Shown: positions 1 to 12,048 of the stretch, piece after piece
Layout: each line of letters starts with the position of its first letter
Position numbering within the stretch: position 1 is the stretch's first letter
Origin: Apteryx mantelli
Taxonomy: Eukaryota > Chordata > Aves > Apterygiformes > Apterygidae
Direction of reading: 5' to 3'
Assembly (NCBI RefSeq): GCF_036417845.1
Contig: NC_089985.1
Location: 35,236,583-35,300,582, forward strand
DNA: 64,000 nt
Translations under genes and position numbers: made by a program
The notes under the pieces: generated by a model
The model's input: the letters and a program-made list of their open reading frames with translations, nothing else
Database searches by the model: none
Told to the model about the DNA's origin: nothing

Positions 1-803
1 ATGATTTAATCCTTCACACTTAACAGACTCCATGACTTAGCTAAAAATCCAAGTTCATAGGCATCAGTCACTAGCATAATAGGCCTGCAGGTCAGGCGAG
101 ACAACAGGAGGAAAACTAATGTTGATTCAGTTAGATTCTTTTGAGACACAGGCATCCTTCACACTGTTCTTTTTTTGCCCCTCATCACTAATCATTACTA
201 AAGTGAGGAAACTGTGAGAAAAGTTCATATGTTGAATGTATAGCTCTCCAGCTGCAGCACAGATCTATATGGATCAATAGTGAGTTCATTCTTTCAGCAG
301 CAAATTTAGCGCAGGCAAATGGTGCCAACTGACAGCCCTCAAGTCCTCTGTTCGTAACAGGTACCGCATGGGGAGAGCGGTACTACTGCTGCCTATCTTG
401 TCTTATCAGTGTATGCCCAATCTCATCCAAACTGTAGGCAGGAGGTGATAGTCTGGCACTATAAATCATGGTTAGAAGAAAATCTGAGAGAACATACACC
501 AGTTGTCATAGGACAAATCCCTCTCTATCTGTTGTCATCTGCATCAGCTTGCGTGTTACAGTAGTCCACAAACACCTCATTCAGGACTCTTAACTCCATT
601 TTGCTAGCTGCTGTTCAAACACAGGTGGAAACAGCATATCTCAAAAGAACAGGTAATCTAAAAACATAAGAAAAAAATAGGGAGAAAGAGGCTTGCCAGA
701 GCATTGTGCACTGATAAGAATGTAATGAAAGAGGGCAAATACCAAGTGGTCAGTTCTTCCTGTTACTTTAAACACTATTTGAGTTATTATTTATTATTAT
801 ATT

Positions 804-815
804 GGGGGGGGGGGG
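804..815. repeat. Poly-G run (G12)
   Basis: Twelve consecutive G residues in an otherwise AT-rich stretch. Confidence 0.9.
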
Positions 816-3171
816 TCCACAAAAAACAACTGAGTAGTACTCAAGGGTTTCCAAAAACCCTACATGTCAGTCAGACCATGACTCTGTGAAAGTCATTTAT
901 TCTGTGGGTCTAGACGGAGATAGACGGATTTTTATTCTCATTATGCTGATTTGCAAAGATTTCCTTAAGGAAAAACTGCAGTTCTCAGATATGACAAAAC
1001 ATGTAGGTATCTTTTCAAACATTTCTTTTCAAATATTTTTATATTTCTGGGAAGTTCTGCAATGCAAAAATATCATGATTATTTACTAAGATCCACAGTG
1101 ATAACTGAGGTCAGGAGATACACTGAGCACACAGAAGCAGAAAATACTTTGTGCTCCAAATCTGTTTTGGCTTGTATAATCTGCAGCAGTCCAAGCACAA
1201 CTCTAAATTATATATCTGATGTGGGGGCTGATGTAGCACTGGAGCATCCCATAACACAGAGAGACCCTTTCACCCCCTATTTTCATCAATTTTAATCTGA
1301 TTTCTGATGTAAAAAAGGATGGTAAGTAGGAATTACAGTACCAGTATCATCCAAAGGGGTTATTTTTATATTGATCAGGTATATCAGCTTTGCAGGAAAG
1401 CATCTGGGCCTCATATGTATAGCCAAAAGAGACTCAGAATGAACGTAAGAATAATTGTATTTTAAAGGATGTGTGCATTTCTTTTCTCTCTGTTATTACT
1501 ACACTATACATAACAGTTTATCAGCCAGTCTCTAGAAAAGCTGCAGTGCTTTATGGAATTCATGCCCAAAAACCACTCTTTAGCAGACAGATCAACTTTT
1601 TCTCAACTAGTTAAATTAGGAAAGTGATGAGTCTTCCCTAGATTACTAAAACCCATCTTGACAACACCTTTCTGCCAAACCATAGCAAAAACCAGATCCA
1701 TTTACACAAAGATGGAATTGATACAAAAAGTATTTTCTTTTCACTTCTCATGTTTATATTGGTATTTTAGGCAACAAGAAGGTAGAATTAATATCCTTTA
1801 AAACTGCAAGTGGCACATTTCTGAATAAGTAGCATTATCCATCTAATCTTCTTATATCAAAACAAAGAATGATAAAAACAATGACATTGAGTCTTATTGT
1901 CGGGGACTGGAAGAATCAGGACAGGAATATGCAGCTGACACTACAGCTAGGGAAGAAACAATCTACCTTCTTAGTTGGCCTACCAGCATTTTGAGGTTAG
2001 ACAAGCATGGTGAAGGTTAGGAAAGTGTAGTATTCTTCCACAAACAAGATGTGCCAGCCTGTCAGAGCGCTGCAGACAGTAGATGAGTATCTGACTACTT
2101 ACTCCCTGTCTGAATCTGATCTTCTCCACCTCATGGTGACAGCTCGCTCTCTTAGTTTACCATATTCACATTCCCATAATGGCTTATGACAATGCAGTAA
2201 TCCATGACTAGCTGCATAGATACATATTTATGCCTGCTATTGACAGAAATTGAATCCATTTTTCAAAATCCACAACATAGCTCAGGTTGTATGAAGCTAA
2301 CAGAGAACTGTCAAACTACAGTAAACTGCATAGTTTTGAGGACTAACCATTGAAAGGAGAGACATTATGCAATAAAAGCATCCCACACTCAAACATACTG
2401 TTTCCAAGAAAAAAAAGTAAAATTGATGGTCTCCAAAGAGCGTAGTCTGACACACAGGCATCAACAAGATATGCTGTCCTCAAGGGTTCCGAGTCACTCT
2501 GAGTACAGTTTTTAATCACTTACATTTCTAAAACTCCAGGAAGTAAAACTACAAGGAGGACTTAATTGCTAGAAATATCATATTTTTGGTGGAATTTCAC
2601 TGAAAGGGATGTAATAAAGGAGGCGTGGGAATGTAAGAGGGAGAGGAATTCTAACATAAAGCTATGGGGAGCTTTTTATGGATAAAAAAATTATATAACA
2701 GACAGAGGCAGAGCTATCAGGGTGACAGGAGAAGGTAAGGCCTTTTAACTTGAGTATCATGTGCAAAGAGGATGTGCCCATCAGGATTGAAGTATTCCAG
2801 AAGATGGAGGACATCACTTCTGCCATGGGTTTTTGAATACAGCAGAGAGAAATGAGCTACGTGTCAAGATGGCCGGAAAGAAATTCATAGAAGTCTAGTC
2901 TTAATCACCTGTACATGTCACCAGAAGGAAGAGCTGGACTACAGAAATCTTTGTTTTCCATTTTAGACAAACTTAATTTTTCTTAGTAATACCCACTTGA
3001 ATACCTATAGCTTAATTTACTTAATCCACCCGTCCTCCCATCAGTTAAGTCGCTGTCGTAAAAATTTCCTCTTAATACTTTCTAGTCTTCTAGAGTGTAT
3101 AACTTTCTTATGAATCACTGCAAGTGTGCTATGCATTGCCTACAATTCACCTGCAGATTTATCTGGGAACA

Positions 3172-3195
3172 AAATAAATAAATAAATAAATAAAT
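3172..3195. repeat. (AAAT)n microsatellite
   Basis: Six AAAT units. Confidence 0.95.
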
Positions 3196-4216
3196 CTAAA
3201 AGAAGTCATTTTAAGATTTTCCTATACTAGTACTATTGCTTTCAAATGGAATTTGGTATAATATATGGTTTTGGCTATGCATTCTGTCACTCTGAGTACA
3301 GCGACACCATTCAACCACAAATTATCTCTGCTTCTCATTACTAATATTCATTCACTGCATGCATTCCATGCGGGAACTACACCTTAAAGCAACATCAGTT
3401 CTGTGTGAAATTAGAAACTGAAGACTGTTTCATTAGCCACTTTTTTATTTGATGCAGACAGTGCATGGTTTTTAGACTTGAGTTCGTAACCTGTTCATAA
3501 GCAGTATTTTTTCAGTTCACTTGCTTCTGTGGAAAAAAAGCCAAACCAATTAAGAATGCTAAAATTGCCATTTCATTTTCACTAAGGAAAGAGAGAGAGA
3601 TTCTGCTAAACTGACAATAGAGAAAAGATGTCTGACTACAGGAATTATCCAATTTGACTAGATAGGTCATTTCATTAAATAAAGAGTAGCAACATTTCCA
3701 ATCAGACTAAACTCTGCTTTCTCACCTATAAATTACCATTTTTATCTCTCTTAATCTTCTCTAATTCACTGTTGTTTTTCTTCAATTTTGCCATAAACTA
3801 CTGCTTTTGAAACGCTACATCAACCACATCAAAAGCAATTTTAAACTTAGGGGGAGTTAATTTTGGAATAAACTGCACAGGGACCATTTTCCCCATGTTT
3901 CCCCCAACTGCTATATTTTACCACAAATTTGCTAAACTAGACTGACAGTGTGTCACTGGTAACGGACTGGGCCTCAGGGGAGATTGTCTCCAAGTCAAGT
4001 AGAACTTTGCCCAGTGGACTTCTCCCCAAGCACAAGCAACAACAAATATGAGAATTTCTTCACCACACATCAGAATGAACGCTGTCCCGAAGAGCTTGCT
4101 GAAGGACCCCAAACTGTAAGATGGTGCAAAGTAAGGTGGGGGAAAAAGGGGGAAAAAAAAAAAGAACACATCAACAAGCAAAGCCCAATACCCAAAAAGA
4201 AACATTAAGAATAAAT

Positions 4217-4365
4217 ACATGTGTGCGGGTTTATATATGTGTGTGTGCGTGTATGTGCATATATGTGTGTGTGCGTGTGTGTATTTTGGTGAATGAATAT
4301 ACATATGTACTTACATACACACATGTGCATATGTGTATATATACATATATATGTATGTATGTATG
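4217..4365. repeat. Compound TG/TA/CATA microsatellite
   Basis: About 150 bp of alternating purine/pyrimidine (TGTG, TGCG, CATA, TATG units). It accounts for the open frames on both strands here, rich in His/Thr/Tyr or Val/Cys/Tyr. Confidence 0.9.
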
Positions 4366-6339
4366 ACAGATATGCAAGTTACAGTTCCTTCAGGAAGTCT
4401 GAACTTATGGGACTGAAAATTTATGCAGACATTGACCTTGATAGCACTGGGACCCTGGCATCAAATATCAGACACAGGTCACTGCTGTCATCTCTTCAGA
4501 TATATTTCTATCTTGTTAGCTATCTCAAAGGAAATTAAGATTGCTTAAGTTAAAGCTGAGAGCAGGGTCTTTTCAGTTCAGGTCCCTGTCTACGAAACTT
4601 CCTGTGTTCAGCAGAGCCCCTCTTTGACCATCTTCAAAGCTCAGACTGAGACCTTTCTATTCAGGTCGTCTCATATTTGACTATTTTGCCTGCCCTCCCT
4701 TTTCCACTTCTCCTTTTGGCTATTTCTCTCTCATCCTCCTTGGTAAGAATTGCTGCTCTCACCCAGGCATTGAGTCCTTTTCTTTTCTGAAACACTGCTT
4801 CTACATCTGTGCAGTATCCCAAATGTAGACAACCAGTGTTCTAGGCAATAACAAAGTAAATAAAGAACTTCAAGCTTTCACCAAGAAAGCATATCGCAGA
4901 GGCTTCCAGCAGAACACAGGCATAGCACCACGCTCCACTTATTCTTTAACAACGTTTAGAAAATAATCCAGAAATAAGTCAGAGTCACGCAGTTACAGCA
5001 CTGGTTAAATTCTGCCTCATACCACTATCAGAGACATTAACCATCACTCTCAAATTACTGTCAAGGGTTCATGTCTGTTTATGCTCACTAAAGAAAGCAA
5101 ATAAGTCCACTGGTAGTCTGCTCTCTGATTCTGAACAACGTGCTCTCACAAAGCTTCCATCAGAGGACTCAGGGTCCTCTTTGGTCCAAGAAGTACAGTC
5201 ATGCAATGAAAAAGGCCGGTTTCTCTAGAAAGCTGAGAAAGCCTTTTTTCCCCACTCCAGAAACTACTCAGACAGAATATCACTACAATTTACCTCTTTG
5301 TTGCAACAAATTGGTTCCTGCATATGGGTGAATATAATTTTCGACTTTTCAAAGGACTATACAAAGAGCACGTCACTCACTCAATTTATGCAGCACCTTT
5401 AAAAGACCAAGAGTAGACCTCTGTGCTAATGAACCGTATTCAAATCAAAGGAGACATTGGGATGCGTTTTCTCTGAGTTAACTAACTTAGGCACATGCTT
5501 TTTCTTTCACACAATGAAGTCACTACCTGTCCCAGAGCAGCTAGGTACCTATAAATAGCACCCTGATTCTTATCGTGAGGATCTAAGCATGCTATTGAAC
5601 TGACCTCAGTATTCCCAGTCTCTCTTAGCACAGGTCTTACTCACTTTCTTCCAGTTACGTGAGCATGCTGATCAGTTTAATCACTAATACAATAGATCAT
5701 ACACAGGGCACAGTCCATCATGTGGGAATGGGTTTTAAAAAAAATTATTTTACCTATTAAGGGTCATTTCCTAAGGCTAAAAAGCTGCTCAAGCACTCTC
5801 TTGGCAGATCAAAAGTCTATTTACCCTTCAGCAAGGAACCATTTTTCTCTCTTCTCTAATCTCTTCAATATTATATGATTTAACTGGTATTATGCAACAG
5901 TTTTTGCAGCTCTTGCCATTGGCTCAGTTTTCTCGCAGATACGATGAAATCCAGGAAGTCAGTATTTTTTTCTATCTTAGTCTCATTTTCATTTGAACAG
6001 CAGATCATATGCAGATGATATGAAATCTAAGGTTTCCATAATGTTGTCATATACATATACACATACATAACATCCTTTCTAAGCAGTACTAATAATATGC
6101 TGTCTTCAAGCAGGCTACCGTACCATTTTAGTGATGCACGTTTTAATCTGTCAAATTGTAATGAATCTTTTCCCATTTGCTTTTTTCTGTGAACAGATCA
6201 GGCTGAATTCCTGTCCAAGATCGATGCTTAATCCATGACTAGATCATAGATGGTGATTTGCTTATCCAAACCATTAGAAAGAGCTACAGGTATCGGTGTG
6301 TTGGAGGGAGTATTAGAAGATGCAGGTTCTTCTCTGACC

Positions 6340-6425
6340 TTGGACTCTGACTTACCATGATCTTTGACAAATAATTGCAATGTGCCTTGGTTTCCCAGTC
6401 TGTAAAATGTGGCTATCTGCATCCA
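6340..6425 (+). mobile_element. Degraded MIR core fragment
   Basis: The phrases atgatctttgacaaat, gtgccttggtttcccagtctgtaaaatgtgg align in order with the MIR core (tgaccttgggcaagt, gcctcagtttcc-catctgtaaaatggg). Ends are uncertain. Confidence 0.6.
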
Positions 6426-7234
6426 CTCCTTTGCACTAGCATTTTCACCACAGGACTGAACCTGGTGGTTTCTCTTGGATTTTTGTATAGTACAGCGTGT
6501 TAGTTTTACATTTCTTTTGACTACAGGGTGAAACTGTTTAATTCACGTGGGATCTAACAGGATGTGAGATAGCAAGCTGAATTATCTTTCAAATATTATT
6601 CAGTATTACAAACAGCAGTACTGGGCTGTTGAAAATTATTACATTTAAACAATGTCAGCGAAAAATAAGGAGCCAGAATTTGCCTTCTTGCTTGGATGCA
6701 GGACATGACTTATTGCAATGATACCTGACATTACAGGTCAAATTGAAAACAAATTTGCTGATGGAGCCATAATTTGCAGAAGATTTCAAACACATTTTAA
6801 AACTTCAATTGTGTAAATATTTTAAATCACACAAAGAGGGAGAGGAAAAGTTTTTTTTAAGTCATTAATAAATATCAGCTGACATCCCTGAAATCTGACT
6901 GAAATGTAACTTCTCTACTTCTGTACTTGAACAGAGCTTTCACAAGGTACCCGGTCCCCTGAATAAATGAATTTTATTTCATAGTCATGGCAGCTATCAG
7001 ACATATCATTCCCACCTTTACTTTCCATCACTAGAGTGATACATAGATGAAATCAGAGAGAAGTCTACCTAAATAAAACCCCTTCACACATAGAATAAGT
7101 AAAATACCAATTTTTTTGTTATCGGAATTGTGTTAAGCCCCACCTATGATACATCTAATAAGCCACTTAAGTGGCAAACTTTCCCCCACACACACCTTTA
7201 AGTGGATCAGTTTGTTCCAAGTGTTAAAGTAAAG

Positions 7235-7330
7235 GACTGAGAACGCAGTTCTACTTGTTCTGTTCCTAATCCTGTCACTGCCTGTACAAGTTATGTGACT
7301 TTGCCCTTAACATTCAGTCCTCTTTGTCCG
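7235..7330 (+). mobile_element. Possible MIR-like fragment
   Basis: gttcctaatcctgtcactgcc, caagttatgtgactttgccctt and tttacagatcc loosely follow the MIR order. Weak, and may be chance. Confidence 0.3.
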
Positions 7331-7834
7331 CTCTGCATTTACAGATCCATGTTAGTCATGTGCCTATATAGATTACACCTAATTTCCAGAGATAACCTGA
7401 ATTCGTTATCATTCATGTCTTGATAATTTTTATAAAACTTTCTATAAGTACAAAGGCATTCAGTTTATTACATAAAAACAGAAAATGTAGAGGATTTCAG
7501 TGTTTCATACAGCAAAGAAGCGGATAAAACATGACAATGGGAAAGTATAAATTTGGGGCTTTTGGTCCTGATCTACAGGCAACTAAATTGATGAAGAATT
7601 TTCAGACTGTGACTTGACCTATCATAGACAGAAACTGACTCATATTAGGTTTATTTAAAATGATGTCTTCTGTATGATATCAGAAGGCTCAATGTCTTGC
7701 TGCGATTTGGTTTCTGTTTGCTTCCTTTATTTTAGAATATTTTATACACAATACTCAGAAATAACTTGTTTAATTTCCTGCTTGTTGTCAAATTCTATTC
7801 ATTATATTTCATAAAGAGCAGTTTCACCTTTGGC

Positions 7835-7856
7835 AAAAAAAAAAAAAAAAAAAAAA
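7835..7856. repeat. Poly-A run (A22)
   Basis: Uninterrupted A tract. No retroposed gene or SINE is recognisable upstream. Confidence 0.95.
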
Positions 7857-9576
7857 GACTTCTTGCTCTCCTGTGTTGGTTTTGCTAAGATACTGATATC
7901 TTTGCTCAGGACTCTGAACCTTCCCCCCCTCTCTTCTGACCTAAAACTAGCTATAGTTTTCTATAAAGGGATTTGAGATGTTAAGTCTTTGTTTTATAGA
8001 TATCTACTCCTTTGATTTAAAATACATTTTTGACTGTAGTAGTACTAAGTGGAATATTTTAGTCTGTATTGTTAGGTTTTTTTCTCTCATCATACTGCTT
8101 ATAAAAATTTAGTCTGCTCTGTGATTTAGCATCCAGACCAAGGTCTTCTACACTTCTCATTTGCTGAAGCATACTATGATTTTGCATTATACAGTAGAAT
8201 CATTCTCTCTTTAGTTCTCTTGTACTTTCCAAATTTCCTTAAGCCTCACTGAAAGAATGAGAACTCAGCACTGACATCCATCCTACTGAAAAAAAATCTA
8301 GCCTAAGTTGCTTTTCAGTAGAACCACAGGGAGATTGTTTGCCTGTCAAGCAGCAAAAGTATATCATTCAGAGCATATTTGTATCCATTTCCAAAAGGCA
8401 GCTTGCAAATATTTCCAAGTGCAATAAATTTCTTGTGCTCCAATGTATTTATGGAAGTGGGTAATCAGCACTCGATTTTAAACAAGCTCTTTTTAATTTC
8501 ATGTCTTCCCCAATTTCATTCCAGCCTGTGCCAAAGAGGGAGCTACCCCAAAGAGTTTCATTTTGTCATGCTGCAGCTGTCAGTGACTCAGTGGTTTAAG
8601 GACTTGCTGACAGAGTGGGGGTGGGTAAATAGTGCATTTCCCCCACCCCCTTCCTTTTTTTTTTTTTAATGTCTTTATTTTAAATGCCACAGGGAATGTA
8701 TTAAAATTACTGAAACCAAATAAAGATTATGAGATATGCCTCAACTAGTTACAGCTACTCCTTCTCCCATCACACTCCTTTCCTCAGATTGCTTCAGGAT
8801 CTTAAAATAAAGCTTCTCCATCCCTGCAGGGGACAGGACTGAGTTCACTGGAAGCAGCTGGAGATTGAAAGGGTCTGGAGCCAGTCAGCCAGCTGAAACA
8901 CTCTCCCTCTAGTTTTCATATGTCTTGACCGAATTTGTAGCTGAAAAACCATGCCCTCCACAGGCCAAGAACTCCGAGGCACAGCAGAACTGCAATAGTT
9001 CTGCTATGCAGAGTATCCTGTGAATATACAGGGCTCTGCATCCAAATTAGTGCTCTGCAGAGGGTTTTCCTATGGACACAGATAAGGGATGTATGTGAAG
9101 GCGACCACAGATCTCTCCGGAGAGAGAAAAAAAGTATAGGTTCTTCAGGAGATTATGAGCTGTGACATGGAGATGCACTGTGGGGTGACAGGAACAAGAG
9201 TTCTTTCCTTCTCCACCCACATGCCCAAAATCTGCATGAATCCTATTCACTGACCTGCACAGCTGACGAAGGCTTTCATTCCTAGCTTCAGGTCCCAAAT
9301 TCACTGCAAGCAACGGGAATCTTTCCACAGACTTTGCCGTGTGTTGGTTCAGGCCCGTGCATAAGGATGGAATTTCCTCCCGAGGAAGGCACCTGGGCCT
9401 GTAAAGGGAAACACACTTCAAATGCAGAAAAATGTAGAGTAGTAGGACCAGGAGCAACTGACTGAAACAAGAAGTCCGTATTAAATGGAAAAACTGTGCA
9501 GTGTATAGCCAAAGGAATGGATTTAAGGATAATTCCTAAAAACCATAATCCAAGCATAGGGTTGCAGTTAAAGGGG

Positions 9577-9606
9577 AAAAAAAAAAAAGAGAGAGAGAGA
9601 GAGAGG
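9577..9606. repeat. A12 followed by (GA)n
   Basis: Purine-only tract ending in gagagagaga-type repeats. Confidence 0.9.
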
Positions 9607-9660
9607 GAGTGGGGGAGGCAGAGGATACTACAATGCAATCACAATTAAGAAGAATACAAA

Positions 9661-9694
9661 TCATATAAGGATATAAGGATAAGGATATAAGGAT
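9661..9694. repeat. ATATAAGG short tandem repeat
   Basis: Units of atataagg/ataagg are repeated about four to five times. Confidence 0.85.
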
Positions 9695-10274
9695 CATATT
9701 GCTTTACAGAGTACTGACTAGACCCTCAGTGGAACATTCACCATTTGTCACTGATTCAAAGAGGAACATCTCATAGCAACTGCCCTAGAAAAGGTGCAGC
9801 AGCACACAGCCAGGATAATGCAAAGGCAGGGAGGCAGAAAGTGCTTGCCGTATTCTCAGATACCACTAGCACAAGCACAGCCAGTTACGGGTCTGCTTAT
9901 ACAGCAGATGAGCCTTACTTTTTCCTCCCAGTTCTTCCAGCATCTAAAGTAATCAGGATTCCATCCAAGATAGAGAAAATAAGGGCTAGGACCTCTTGGG
10001 CTTTTTCTATGCCTGACTGAGATAAAAATAAAAGGAACAAGTGTGTGGAGCTAAGTGGCTTTTCCATTCTAACAATCTTCATGCCCTTGAAATTTAGTCT
10101 GAAATGGAGCAGCCTGCTATTTCCACATCAAAAATCAATACAATCAACAGGTTAAAACATTCTCAGTTACAATGAAAACCTATCTAGGGAAATAATACAT
10201 GACACGTTAACAAACATCTGAAAACTTAAAGGCCATCAGAAAATAGCAAATCTCATCACGTGCCCAAGGCAATG

Positions 10275-10440
10275 ACATGGCACAATAGACGAGCACCAGA
10301 CAAAAACTCAGGGAGATAGGGTATCTATTCCCAGCTCTGCCGGTCACCTGCGCTATGACCTTGGGCAAGTCACTTAACTGTCCTCTGCCATAATGAATTA
10401 ATGGTGCTTCCTTACCTAAAGTGCCTCAAGATCTAGATAT
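10275..10440 (+). mobile_element. MIR/CORE-SINE relic (amniote type)
   Basis: It contains the series attcccagctctgcc, tatgaccttgggcaagtcactta, and later gcctcaagatctagatatagaaag, in the order found in amniote MIR elements (tRNA-related head, conserved core, 3' part). It is the best preserved SINE in the window. Confidence 0.85.
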
Positions 10441-11199
10441 AGAAAGTATATTTCTCCTATAACACAACAATTCTAACCTAATTAAGCATTCTTTAAACAT
10501 CAGAAGTATAAGCATAATACAATAAGAAAATATCATTTTGTACAAAACTACAGTAGAAAAGATCTTCCACAGATCCTACCTCTGACTTGAATTCACCCAA
10601 ATGATATTAGGGAAAATATTGTGGACTTGTCATAAAAGGCTAATTTTGATTCATGCAAAACAAAAAGGAAGCAGTTTTGAATGAATGAGGTCTGCAGAAT
10701 CAGAATGTACCTTTTTCCAATAAATTTAAAAAATGTTGCTTTTACTAATTTCATGTCAAAATATTGACAGCGGCCTAGTTTTAACTTCTTTCTAAATGAC
10801 TATCCTCCCAGAGCACCGGGCTTCCTTAGACATCCTGGCTGGCTCACAGCTCTCCATTTCTTCAACCACATATCAACCCCTTCTGACCACAGGAAGCAGG
10901 GAAAAGTTTTGCCCTCCTCCTGCCTTAAGATAACAATAAATAATAGAGAATCATTTCATAAGCCTGTTTTTAACCATTCATTCATTTGACCTCCCTTTCT
11001 TATGAAATGTGATGTCTGTTATAAGACTGAGAATGACACTTTTAAAAAGTCTGCTAAGGTATATATTATAAGCTCCAGGAATCCCATACAAGTGTGTGTG
11101 CATGTGAGCGTGCGTGTTTATAAATTTATATATATAAAATGACCTAATTTAAAATGTCTTTAATAACGAACATTTAGCAAATTGAACCAAATGGGTGTG

Positions 11200-11214
11200 A
11201 GCTCCCCCTGCTGA
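11200..11214 (-). promoter_or_regulatory. CTCF-like motif
   Basis: The minus strand reads TCAGCAGGGGGAGCT, 13 of 15 positions of the CTCF core CCASYAGRKGGCRSY. Single motif, no occupancy data. Confidence 0.3.
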
Positions 11215-12033
11215 CTCTGAAGCTAAAATAAACGAAATCACTTCAGAAGGCTTTGCAAACCTTTTTGATATTGGCTCAAGGTCAAAGGAGTGGACGAGTA
11301 CACGGATGTTAATCTAGGCACCGTTAACAACGCAGGCCAAAAGCTAGCAACAAGGACATTATGTGCTTTATTTTCATCCCACCGGGGTAGTTTTACAGTA
11401 CTTACCAATTACGATTTCAGGGAAACTAATCTTGATTTGCAGAGTAATAGAACAAAACCATTTCATACAGTCTTCATGCTCCTAAAAAAACAAATACCAA
11501 ATAAGAGATTCAAAATTTGTTCTCTACGAAAATGTGATGTTGTCTTTACTTGAGATATGAGTATGTGAAACAATATATACCCAATTACAGGCAGACATTA
11601 CCAGCTCTTACATCAACTGTAACACATGCCTGCATTATTGTACCACTTCAGTGAGAGGGGAGGAAAAGAAGAAAAACAAACAAACAAACAAAAAAACATA
11701 CACAGCCTTGCATTTTAAATACTGGAGTTTTCACATTTGTGGAAGTATGTTGTGCAATGTCCCAGTCAAAGACTATATTAAAAAATAAATTAATTCCTTT
11801 AAAATAGACCCTATCAGGTTGTGATTTTTTATTATTATCAAGACCAAATTTCTCCCTGTTTCTTCACACCACTCTCACAAATAATGAGGGGAAGGCTGTC
11901 CATCCTCATCTGTTAGTGATATTTATACAGTTTCTGATTTTCTGGTCAAATGTTTTTGTATCATCGAGAAGTTTGGTTGCGACTAAGTCGGTTAATTTAC
12001 TATTGCATTTCTACAGCCATTTCAAAAGGAGCT

Positions 12034-12048
12034 GCTGACACCTACTGG
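12034..12048 (-). promoter_or_regulatory. CTCF-like motif
   Basis: The minus strand reads CCAGTAGGTGTCAGC, 14 of 15 positions of the CTCF core, in the same orientation as the motif 0.8 kb away at 11.2 kb. Confidence 0.4.

Larger units (their letters stand above)
1..4216. other. Intergenic, no gene seen
   Basis: AT-rich unique sequence with a G12 run and an (AAAT)n repeat. The 15-mer tcactctgagtacag occurs twice (near 2493 and 3288) without longer similarity. Open frames are all under 80 codons apart from those that run into the TG/TA microsatellite, and none shows family features. Confidence 0.6.
4366..10274. other. Intergenic, no gene seen
   Basis: AT-rich sequence with MIR relics near 6.34 and 7.24 kb, the A22 run, the GA tract and the ATATAAGG repeat. 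The open frames at 9.05-9.64 kb on the minus strand overlap each other and run into the GA tract; I recognise no domain. Confidence 0.55.

Noticed and set aside
3918..4366. 128-codon and other frames around 4.2 kb
   Set aside because: They depend on the TG/TA microsatellite and show no family features.
7835..7856. Poly-A run as a possible processed pseudogene tail
   Set aside because: No gene-like or SINE-like sequence precedes it and no target-site duplication is apparent.
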